Source: B33-G16 sp046498285
Lineage (GTDB): Bacteria; Desulfobacterota; DSM-4660; Desulfatiglandales; B25-G16
Assembly: GCA_046498285.1 (NCBI GenBank)
Contig: JAWOBA010000007.1
Coordinates: 1 to 5,266, forward strand
Direction: 5' to 3'
DNA: 5,266 nt
The notes under the pieces are model-generated. The model was not told the origin of the DNA. It ran no database searches and saw only the letters and a list, made by a program, of their open reading frames with translations. Below, one piece after another: positions 1 through 4,663 of this stretch (the first letter of the stretch is position 1; the number at the start of each line of letters is the position of its first letter). A program made the position numbers and the translations under genes.

Positions 1-200
1 TGGTTTATATGGACGAGGACATAGAATACTGCAAAAAGAACAAGCCTGAATTATACAAACTCGCTGAGGAGGGAAAAATATCAAATATGCCGGGTGTGGA
101 TATTGAATATGAGCCTCCCAAATCTGTTATGCATTCTATTAAGCATACATCACTTAAAAAAAATATCACGCAATTAATAACAATGTTTCAAAATCATTAA
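1..200 (+). CDS. Adenylylsulfate kinase (CysC)-like protein, C-terminal end only
   Basis: The frame is open from base 3 and ends at TAA (198-200), so this is the tail of a gene starting upstream; the ATG at 9 is probably internal. The pattern VYMDEDIEYC, then ELYKLAEEGKISNMPGVDIEYEPP, follows the C-terminal half of APS kinases as I recall it (VxVDTPLxxC, then GLYKKARAGEIKNFTGIDxxYExP). Known CysC enzymes phosphorylate adenylylsulfate at the 3' hydroxyl using ATP to make PAPS. The P-loop that would confirm kinase activity lies outside the window. CysC-like kinases in capsule loci can have other substrates: Campylobacter Cj1415 phosphorylates CDP-phosphoramidate on the way to O-methyl phosphoramidate. 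With sugar-epimerase genes downstream on the same strand, a role in decorating a surface polysaccharide is a reasonable inference. The family call is fairly sure; the substrate is unknown. Confidence 0.7.
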   Translation, partial: VYMDEDIEYCKKNKPELYKLAEEGKISNMPGVDIEYEPPKSVMHSIKHTSLKKNITQLITMFQNH

Positions 201-234
201 TGTCCAACCAAAATAATAAAAAGAAGAGTATCCC

Positions 235-250
235 GTGAGGCTTCCCTCAT
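235..250 (+). repeat. Short stem-loop TGAGG-CTTC-CCTCA
   Basis: TGAGG (236-240) pairs with CCTCA (245-249) around a CTTC loop, and G235 and T250 can add a wobble pair. Its right arm overlaps the left arm of the larger inverted repeat at 246-288, so the two structures cannot form together. No T-run follows, so it is not a standard intrinsic terminator. Confidence 0.4.
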
Positions 251-288
251 GTTGTAGATTTGTTTTTACGAAACAACCACAACATGAG
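246..288 (+). promoter_or_regulatory. Inverted repeat that can hide the remnant transposase start codon
   Basis: A perfect 10-bp arm CTCATGTTGT (246-255) is matched by ACAACATGAG (279-288). An inner 6-bp stem, TTGTTT (260-265) with AAACAA (271-276), closes the TTACG loop. The ATG at 284-286, the likely original start codon of the IS4-type transposase fragment, lies inside the right arm. In RNA reading through from outside the element this start would be paired. Several IS elements (IS10, IS50) are known to block expression from read-through transcripts this way; applying that here is inference. No T-tract follows on either strand, which argues against a terminator. Confidence 0.5.
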
Positions 289-454
289 AAAAATAGTGAA
301 ATTTAATTTGTCGGACAGCCGATTTTCAAACAAATATTGAATTTAGTAAATGCAGTTAACATACAAAGCTTAGTAAGGAAGCATAATAACGACTCTTATT
401 ACAAGGCATTTATGAACAGGACTCAACTGATCACAATAATGTTCGAGATAATTA
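284..454 (+). pseudogene. IS4-family (DUF4372-like) transposase, N-terminal fragment, frameshifted
   Basis: From ATG 284 the frame reads MRKIVKFN and then loses register. From base 307 another frame reads FVGQPIFKQILNLV, then NNDSYYKAFMNRTQLITIMFEII, which resembles the N-terminus of IS4-type transposases common in Bacteroidota (FxQI..L, YYK.F..RTQL..M.F). Adding one T in the AATTTG stretch near 307-309 would join the two frames, so a single-base deletion there is the simplest explanation. The frame runs into the inverted repeat of the next IS at 455 and stops soon after. The catalytic DDE domain is absent, so no active enzyme can be made. The family call rests on remembered similarity without a search. 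Confidence 0.5.
449..454. repeat. Target-site copy TAATTA, left side of the IS
   Basis: TAATTA lies directly outside the left terminal repeat and recurs outside the right one (4062-4067). Because it is a palindrome, it could equally be a 4-bp duplication (AATT) with one more base belonging to each IS end. Short palindromic duplications fit the IS1182/IS5 group. Confidence 0.65.
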
Positions 455-473
455 GGGTTTGCTGAAAAAGTAA
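455..473 (+). repeat. Left terminal inverted repeat of the IS
   Basis: This 19-bp end begins GGGTTTGCTGAAAAAGT and matches the reverse complement of 4043-4061 at 17 of 19 positions, differing only at positions 12 and 18. Confidence 0.8.
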
Positions 474-570
474 AATTATAATTTCATAGAGTTGATAATC
501 AACATAATAAGTTAATAACTATTGTTATAAAATTTGTTGAAAATGCAAGTAAAAACGTAAATTGAGTTCA

Positions 571-575
571 AAAGG
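571..575 (+). promoter_or_regulatory. Possible ribosome binding site for the IS transposase
   Basis: AAAGG lies 8 bases before ATG 584. It is a weak purine-rich match to the Shine-Dalgarno sequence at a usable spacing, and supports 584 as the transposase start. Confidence 0.35.
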
Positions 576-583
576 CTTGCATT

Positions 584-854
584 ATGGTTAATTATATATC
601 GGAAAATCAGCTGAGTATAGAGGAGTTCAAGACCCCCTTTCGTGCAAAATTGTCACCGGAAAATCGTTGGGTAAAGCTGAGCCAGGTAGTTCCGTGGGAT
701 AAATTTGCATCGGCATATATGTCTATGATGGACAAGGGATTTGGGCGTCCGGGGGTGTCTCCCCGGACAGTACTGGGAGCATTGATTATCAAGCATCTGG
801 AAAATTTGGATGACCGGGGTGTTATCCAGACCATCCAGGAAAACATCTACATGC
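584..854 (+). CDS. IS1182/IS5-type transposase, 5' exon (residues 1-90 plus one base)
   Basis: This exon encodes the N-terminal DUF772-type domain of the transposase. Visible family hallmarks are LSPENRWVKL (residues about 23-32), the GRPGVSPRTVLGALIIKHL stretch (about 54-72), LDDRGVIQTIQEN and NIYM at residues 87-90. It ends with ATG plus a single C at 854. Directly after this the group II intron begins, and the frame reads 12 unrelated residues before stopping at 890-892. Without splicing only a 102-residue truncated protein is made, lacking all catalytic residues. Joining C854 to AG at 2766-2767 makes a CAG codon and gives NIYMQYFVGLKEF, the expected continuation in this family. The start ATG 584 has a weak AAAGG upstream and leaves a normal-length N-terminus. 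Confidence 0.85.
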
Positions 855-870
855 GTGTGTCACGAGGACA

Positions 871-906
871 TGTCTACATATTGAGTGGCTAATGATAATG
901 TAGACA
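871..906 (+). ncRNA. Intron domain I 5'-proximal hairpin
   Basis: TGTCTACAT (871-879) and ATGTAGACA (898-906) form a perfect 9-bp stem with an 18-nt loop, 16 nt inside the 5' splice site. It is probably one of the first subdomains of intron domain I; the subdomain letter is not assigned. Confidence 0.6.
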
Positions 907-1093
907 GTCCGCAACTGTTAAAGAGATGGGAGTAGGCCTTCCGTAATCGGTCTGCAGGGGCAGGTTACAAATCGCCGGAAGCTGCTCTTGAGGCAATGCA
1001 AGGGTGGTGAGCGAAACCGGAAAAATCAGCAATTAGCTGGAAGATGAGCATAAAAGAGTTGAATGCAAATGAATCATCGAAGAAGCATCGTTA

Positions 1094-1099
1094 ATGTTT
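1094..1099 (+). promoter_or_regulatory. Candidate EBS2 exon-binding sequence
   Basis: AUGUUU is fully complementary to AAACAU at 841-846 in the 5' exon, that is positions -14 to -9 before the splice site, about where IBS2 normally lies. A 6-bp match can occur by chance in 390 nt, and no enclosing loop was established. Confidence 0.3.
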
Positions 1100-1116
1100 A
1101 TAAAGCCATATCAAAA

Positions 1117-1140
1117 CCGGAAGCTGCATTGTACTTCCGG
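1117..1140 (+). ncRNA. Intron hairpin CCGGAAG/CTTCCGG
   Basis: A perfect 7-bp stem (1117-1123 with 1134-1140) encloses a 10-nt loop CTGCATTGTA. It is part of the folded intron RNA upstream of the maturase gene. The loop contains GCAU, which could pair with the last four bases of the 5' exon, so it is a weaker rival to the EBS1 candidate at 1177-1181. Confidence 0.5.
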
Positions 1141-1170
1141 GACAAAGATGGAGGACACCTGCTTACTGAC

Positions 1171-1194
1171 CATCTGGTATGCGGTGTATAGATG
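1171..1194 (+). ncRNA. Intron hairpin with candidate EBS1 in its loop
   Basis: CATCT (1171-1175) pairs with AGATG (1190-1194), extended by a G-U pair (1176 with 1189). The loop opens with GUAUG (1177-1181), which can pair with CAUGC (850-854), the last five bases of the 5' exon, using one G-U wobble. In group II introns EBS1 normally sits in such a terminal loop of domain I and recognises the bases just before the insertion site, both in splicing and in target choice. Assignment is by complementarity only. Confidence 0.5.
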
Positions 1195-1244
1195 ACAAGA
1201 CTATTATGCAGGCTTTTTAATGGAACGTGAGAACCAGAGAGTAA

Positions 1245-2675
1245 ATGAAAAGAGAAAAGGCCATAAACGAACAACGTAAAGCCGAAAGTATCGAGGATAC
1301 TCTCTGGGGCGGACCATCCCGTAGTAGTGAAGAAGGTTCTGTAATGGGACTGGAGCCAAGGGGATGGCGTATTCAGGCAAATTGTACTGAACAACTTAAT
1401 GAGATTAAGAAGGAAGCAGTGCGAAGAGCCAAACCATTTGACATAGACAAATGGATTGTTTATGAGGCATACAATAAAGTAAAGGCCAATGGTGGAAGTG
1501 CAGGCATAGACAGGATAGAGATAGATGCCTATGAGACAAATCTCAAGGATAATCTCTATAAGCTATGGAACCGCATGAGTTCTGGCAGCTATTTTCCCAA
1601 GCCGGTAAAATTGGTAGAAATACCAAAGGGTAATGGAGAAAAGAGGCCGTTGGGGATTCCGACCATAGAGGACAGAATTGCACAGATGGCAGTTGTTATG
1701 CAAATACAGCCACTTATTGATCCGTACTTTCACAAGGACTCGTATGGTTATAGGCCAAACCGATCAGCACATGATGCCATAGCTAGGGCACGGGAAAGGT
1801 GTTGGCAGTATGCATGGGTCCTTGATATGGATATCAGCAAGTTCTTTGAGACAATTGATCATGAGTTGCTAATGAAAGCGGTTGAGAAGCATGTCATCGA
1901 GAGATGGATACTTCTGTATATCAGACGCTGGATTTCAGCACCTTATGTCAAAGGTGATGGAGAACAAATAGAGCGACATGAAGGGGTGCTGCAGGGATCA
2001 GTAATTGGGCCATTACTGGCAAATCTGTTCCTGCACTACACTTTCGACAAATGGATGACAATCAGACATCCATCGATACTCTTTGAACGCTATGCTGATG
2101 ATACCATATGCCATTGCAAAACAAGGGAGGAAGCAGAAGGACTCCGGAAATCAGTCAGAGCCAGACTGGAGCAATGTAAGTTGAAGCTGAATGAAGATAA
2201 GACGAAGATAGTGTACTGTAAAACCAGTAAGCGGAAACAGGACTATCCCATTATCATGTTTGATTTCCTTGGCTTCACCTTCAGGCCTCGTAAGGCATTA
2301 GACAGGGAAAATGGAGTTTCTTTTACAAGCTTCCTGCCAGCTATCAGTAAGAAATCTGCCCAGCGAATCCGTGACGAAATTAAGTCATGGAATCTTTATC
2401 GGTTACAGCAGTTCAAGCTGCCAGTGATAGCCAAGATGAAGAATCCAATTATATCTGGGTGGGTAAATTACTATGGGAAGTTTGGCAGAACAGATTTTAG
2501 GGAAGTAATGAACTATTTGAACAAAATACTTGCTCGTTGGGCAAGGAAGAAGTTCAAAAGGTTAAAACTTGGCAGAAGCCGGCCAATTTACTGGCTAGCC
2601 ACTGTTGCGCATGAAAACCGGGCTTTGTTCTATCATTGGCGGAAAGGCTTCATACCGTATCAAAAGTCGTGTTAG
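1245..2675 (+). CDS. ltrA: Group II intron reverse transcriptase/maturase (LtrA-type), 476 aa
   Basis: This multifunctional intron-encoded protein assists intron splicing and copies the intron into new DNA sites. The RT domain is complete: an N-terminal SAGID block (85-89), KRPLGIPTIEDR (133-144), SYGYRPNRSAHDA (166-178), motif A LDMDISKFF with Asp196, the QGSVIGPLLANL block (250-261), and the catalytic YADD box (283-286). The X/maturase domain follows, with ISGWVNYYGKF at 403-413. The protein ends shortly after a basic segment (about 430-445) with no HNH endonuclease zinc module, so it is an En-minus type; such introns usually prime reverse transcription without second-strand cleavage by the maturase. 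The ATG at 1245 keeps the usual N-terminal extension found in these proteins; ATG at codon 34 is an alternative. All key residues are intact, so it is probably functional. Confidence 0.95.
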   Translation: MKREKAINEQRKAESIEDTLWGGPSRSSEEGSVMGLEPRGWRIQANCTEQLNEIKKEAVRRAKPFDIDKWIVYEAYNKVKANGGSAGIDRIEIDAYETNLKDNLYKLWNRMSSGSYFPKPVKLVEIPKGNGEKRPLGIPTIEDRIAQMAVVMQIQPLIDPYFHKDSYGYRPNRSAHDAIARARERCWQYAWVLDMDISKFFETIDHELLMKAVEKHVIERWILLYIRRWISAPYVKGDGEQIERHEGVLQGSVIGPLLANLFLHYTFDKWMTIRHPSILFERYADDTICHCKTREEAEGLRKSVRARLEQCKLKLNEDKTKIVYCKTSKRKQDYPIIMFDFLGFTFRPRKALDRENGVSFTSFLPAISKKSAQRIRDEIKSWNLYRLQQFKLPVIAKMKNPIISGWVNYYGKFGRTDFREVMNYLNKILARWARKKFKRLKLGRSRPIYWLATVAHENRALFYHWRKGFIPYQKSC

Positions 2676-2691
2676 GCGGGTTGAATACGAA

Positions 2692-2725
2692 GAGCCGTGT
2701 GACGGGAGACTGTCACGCACGGTTC
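2692..2725 (+). ncRNA. Group II intron domain V (catalytic core)
   Basis: This is a 34-nt hairpin of canonical shape. GAGCCGU (2692-2698) pairs with ACGGUUC (2719-2725) and includes the AGC catalytic triad (2693-2695). A two-base bulge follows (2717-2718), then GUGAC (2699-2703) with GUCAC (2712-2716). Two more pairs close a GAGA tetraloop (2706-2709) of the GNRA type. Domain V binds the catalytic metal ions. No disrupting change is visible. Confidence 0.93.
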
Positions 2726-2728
2726 TGT

Positions 2729-2762
2729 GAGGGGCTGGAGGTGAGACTCCTCCGGTCTACTC
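2729..2762 (+). ncRNA. Group II intron domain VI with branch-point adenosine
   Basis: CUGGAGG (2735-2741) pairs with CCUCCGG (2749-2755) below a 7-nt loop. GAGGGG (2729-2734) then pairs with UCU (2756-2758) and CUC (2760-2762), leaving A2759 bulged between them. A2759 is the seventh base from the 3' end of the intron, the standard position for the nucleophile that forms the lariat. Confidence 0.88.
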
Positions 2763-2765
2763 GAC

Positions 2766-4045
2766 AGTATTTTGTGGGGCTGAAAGAATTTACTCTTGAT
2801 CCGGTTTTTGATCCCTCATTGTTTGTTGAAATCAGAAAAAGAGTTGGCCATGAACTTTTTGACACCCTCACTACGGATATGATACGGACAGTAAGTGAAA
2901 AGAAAGACAGCCAACATAACAAGAAGAAGAAGAAGAAAAAAAAGGACGATGATGGAGGCAATGAGCCAAAAAACAAAGGAAAGATGCAGGCCGATGCAAC
3001 TGTTGCGGATCAATATATTACTTATCCAACCGACAATGGGATTTTGAATGAGAGCCGAAAGAAATGTGAGAAGCTAATCGATAAACTATATGAGGCAGAT
3101 GGTAAACAAGGGGTCAAGCCTCGGACCTATCGTCGGACAATGAACAGTGCCTATCTTGATTACTCGAAGAAAAAGAGAAAAACGAAAGGGACTCACCGGA
3201 AGATGACCAGAAAGCTTTTGGAAAGTGTAAACCGGAATATTAAACACATAGATCGTATGCTGGATGTCTTTGAGAAAAGAGGGGACCACTTTCCTTTGAC
3301 CCATGCGGAGCAGCGCTTAATGTGGATTATAAGGGTAGCCTATGAGCAGCAGAAGCAGATGTATGATACAGATAGTCATACTTGTGCAGATCGCATTGTC
3401 AGCATTTATCAACCTCATGTCCGCCCCATTCCCCGGGGAAAGATAAAATCACAGATTGAATTTGGGGCGAAGCTGGGAGTAAGCCTGGATGATGGTTTTG
3501 CCAGGATTAATACCTTTAGCTGGGATGCTTATCATGAAGCAAGTGACTTAATCAAACAAGTTGAAGCCTTTAAAGAACTACACGGACATTATCCGGAGCT
3601 GGTACAGGTAGATAAAATCTATGCCACTCGGGAGAACCGGAGATGGCTGAAAGAAAGAGGAATCAGGATCACAGCACCACCGCTGGGCAGAAAGCCTGCA
3701 AAAACCACACAATCATACTATCAGAAGAGAAAAGAACGTAAGGAAGCCACTGAAAGGAATCACATTGAAGGGAAATTTGGTCAAGGTAAAAACGGATACC
3801 ATCTCAATGAGATCCGGGCCAGGCTAAGTGCCACTTCAGAAAGCTGGGTGGCATGTATTTTCTTTGTAATGAACCTGATAAACTATCAGGCCATAGATTT
3901 TTTGTGCTCATTTTTCAGATGGCTTACCAGATGGATGGACCAGCGGCTTTTGATCTGCTCGCCAATAGGGCTATATCCGAATCAAAATCCAACCATCGGA
4001 ATAAATATGATACAGGAAGTGAAATATTATAAACTGGTTTGCTGA
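2766..4045 (+). CDS. IS1182/IS5-type transposase, 3' exon (residues 91-516, catalytic DDE domain)
   Basis: This exon encodes the catalytic part of a DDE transposase that cuts and joins the IS ends. Joined to the 5' exon it gives 516 residues. Likely catalytic acidic residues are Asp167 (in QADATVAD), Asp373 (in VQVDKIYATRENR) and Glu425 (in RNHIEGKFGQGKNGYHLNEI); the last block matches the family's terminal-acid region. A lysine-rich insert with eight consecutive lysines lies at about 143-150. The frame is open upstream of 2766 through domains V and VI back to ATG 2636 inside the maturase gene. That start would replace the N-terminal domain with intron-derived residues, so it is not the natural start. 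The stop TGA (4043-4045) lies inside the right terminal repeat. Confidence 0.88.
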
Positions 4046-4060
4046 CTTTCTCAGCAAACC
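4036..4060 (+). repeat. Perfect palindrome at the IS right end
   Basis: GGTTTGCTGA (4036-4045) and TCAGCAAACC (4051-4060) form a 10-bp stem with a CTTTC loop. The right arm is the terminal inverted repeat and the left arm is an additional copy in opposite orientation that contains the transposase stop codon. No T-run follows, so termination would be weak at best on this strand. Confidence 0.75.
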
Positions 4061-4061
4061 C
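4043..4061 (-). repeat. Right terminal inverted repeat of the IS
   Basis: Its reverse complement begins GGGTTTGCTGAGAAAGT and matches the left end at 17 of 19 positions. Confidence 0.8.
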
Positions 4062-4067
4062 TAATTA
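4062..4067. repeat. Target-site copy TAATTA, right side of the IS
   Basis: This is identical to 449-454 and adjoins the right terminal repeat, completing the duplication expected from transposition. The next 21 bases (4068-4088) separate it from the epimerase start. Confidence 0.65.
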
Positions 4068-4088
4068 GGAATACTATAAATTATTATT

Positions 4089-4658
4089 GTGGATAAATTA
4101 AAAATATCACCTCTTAAACTAAGTGGTACATATATAATTGAAACTTTACCTTTTAAAGATGATCGTGGTGTTTTTGCTCGTTTTTTTTGCCAGAAAGAGA
4201 TGGGGAATATATTATTAGACAGACAAATAGTTAACGTTAATTTCTCTAAAAATTATAAAAAGGGTGCAGTGAGAGGCTTACACTACCAACTATCACCTTT
4301 TGCAGAAATGAAAATGCCCAGATGCATTAAAGGTAGAGTTGTGGATGTTTTTGTTGATGTGAGAAAAGATTCCCCTACTTTTTTACAATGGGATTCTATA
4401 GAACTAAGTGACGAAGACATGAAAATGCTTGTGATACCGGAGGGTTTTGCTCATGGTTTTCAATCCTTGGAAGATGACTCCGAATTGATGTATCTGACAA
4501 CTCAGTTTTTTTCTAAGGAGCTTGAAAGAGCTTTGAATATTAAAGATCCAAGATTAAATATTAATTTACCAATTGAAATAACAGATATGTCTGATAGAGA
4601 TAAAAGCCATCCTTTTATTGATAATATTAATTTTGAAGGTATAATAGTAAAATCTTGA
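4089..4658 (+). CDS. RmlC-type nucleotide-sugar 3,5-epimerase, 189 aa
   Basis: The product belongs to the dTDP-4-dehydrorhamnose 3,5-epimerase (cupin) family, which inverts carbons 3 and/or 5 of 4-keto nucleotide sugars in the cytoplasm. Length is normal (about 180-190). Landmarks are FKDDRGVFARFF (22-33), RGLHYQ with likely catalytic His65 (62-67), VVDVFVDVRKDSPTF (84-98), IPEGFAHGF (116-124), the likely catalytic Tyr135 in MYLTT, and Asp171 in SDRDK. These three residues align with the known His, Tyr and Asp of RmlC. The start is GTG 4089: the frame is closed at TAA 4077-4079 and there is no ATG in between. Only a weak AGGA, 18 bases upstream, resembles a ribosome site. The gene is followed after 5 bases by an SDR gene, so they are probably co-transcribed. 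Whether the substrate is dTDP-, CDP- or GDP-linked cannot be told from sequence. Confidence 0.88.
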   Translation: MDKLKISPLKLSGTYIIETLPFKDDRGVFARFFCQKEMGNILLDRQIVNVNFSKNYKKGAVRGLHYQLSPFAEMKMPRCIKGRVVDVFVDVRKDSPTFLQWDSIELSDEDMKMLVIPEGFAHGFQSLEDDSELMYLTTQFFSKELERALNIKDPRLNINLPIEITDMSDRDKSHPFIDNINFEGIIVKS

Positions 4659-4663
4659 TTATA

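Larger units (their letters stand above)
201..454 (+). mobile_element. Left-end remnant of an IS4-type element
   Basis: This stretch between the kinase stop codon and the intact IS has no intact gene. It begins TGTCCAACCAAA directly after the stop codon, which could be an old terminal repeat. It then holds a large inverted repeat (246-288) and a frameshifted fragment of an IS4-type transposase N-terminus (284-454). The right part of that element is missing. Sequence beyond the second IS copy of TAATTA (after 4067) does not continue the transposase, so the fragment was probably already truncated before the second IS landed. The outer limits are inferred; no target duplication for this remnant could be recognised. 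Confidence 0.45.
855..2765 (+). mobile_element. Group II intron with its own maturase, inserted in the IS transposase
   Basis: The 1911-nt intron starts with the consensus-type GTGTG at 855 and ends with AC at 2765, where domains V and VI are recognisable. Its removal restores the transposase frame exactly. A one-base shift (854-2764) would splice to the same product because C flanks both junctions, but GTGTG and AC favour 855-2765. About 390 nt of structural RNA (domains I-III) precede the maturase gene, which occupies domain IV and ends 16 nt before domain V. The intron lies in the same orientation as the transposase, as splicing requires. Group II introns splice through a branched lariat and move into DNA by reverse transcription with their maturase. 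The structural subgroup was not assigned. Confidence 0.93.
455..4061 (+). mobile_element. IS1182/IS5-type insertion sequence interrupted by a group II intron
   Basis: The ends are defined by inverted repeats beginning GGGTTTGCTGA at 455 and ending TCAGCAAACCC at 4061, with TAATTA outside both. The element spans 3607 bp. Subtracting the 1911-bp intron leaves 1696 bp, a normal size for an IS with one transposase of about 500 residues. It carries one transposase gene in two exons (584-854 and 2766-4045). The left end before the gene (473-583) is AT-rich and includes a small palindrome TTGATAATCAA (492-502); no convincing promoter boxes were found. The intact ends, the duplicated target and the open exons suggest a recent or still functional element. 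Assignment to IS1182 or to IS5 would need an ISfinder comparison. Confidence 0.8.

Noticed and set aside
246..288. Rho-independent terminator for the kinase gene
   Set aside because: The stem is AT-rich and no T-run follows on either strand.
201..317. A 117-bp MITE with ends TGTCCAACCAA and TGTCGGACA
   Set aside because: The ends match only partly, there is no target duplication, and the right end falls inside the frameshifted transposase coding sequence, so an IS4-type remnant explains it better.
492..531. Promoter boxes TTGATA and TATAAA ahead of the IS transposase
   Set aside because: The spacing is wrong for a sigma-70 pair, the region is so AT-rich that such matches are expected, and the Bacteroidota-type TAnnTTTG box is only approximate.
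607..846. Open frame on the minus strand opposite the transposase 5' exon
   Set aside because: It mirrors the transposase codons, has no recognisable domain, and the + frame has clear family motifs.
1098..1394. Minus-strand open frame across the intron RNA domains and maturase start
   Set aside because: It overlaps structured intron RNA and the maturase N-terminus and resembles no known protein.
2636..2765. ATG 2636 as the true start of the catalytic transposase protein
   Set aside because: The first 43 residues come from the maturase end and intron domains V-VI; the family N-terminus is in the separate 5' exon.
2713..3304. Three minus-strand open frames opposite the transposase 3' exon
   Set aside because: They are shadow frames; the phenylalanine- and leucine-rich runs are just the reverse of the lysine-coding tract.
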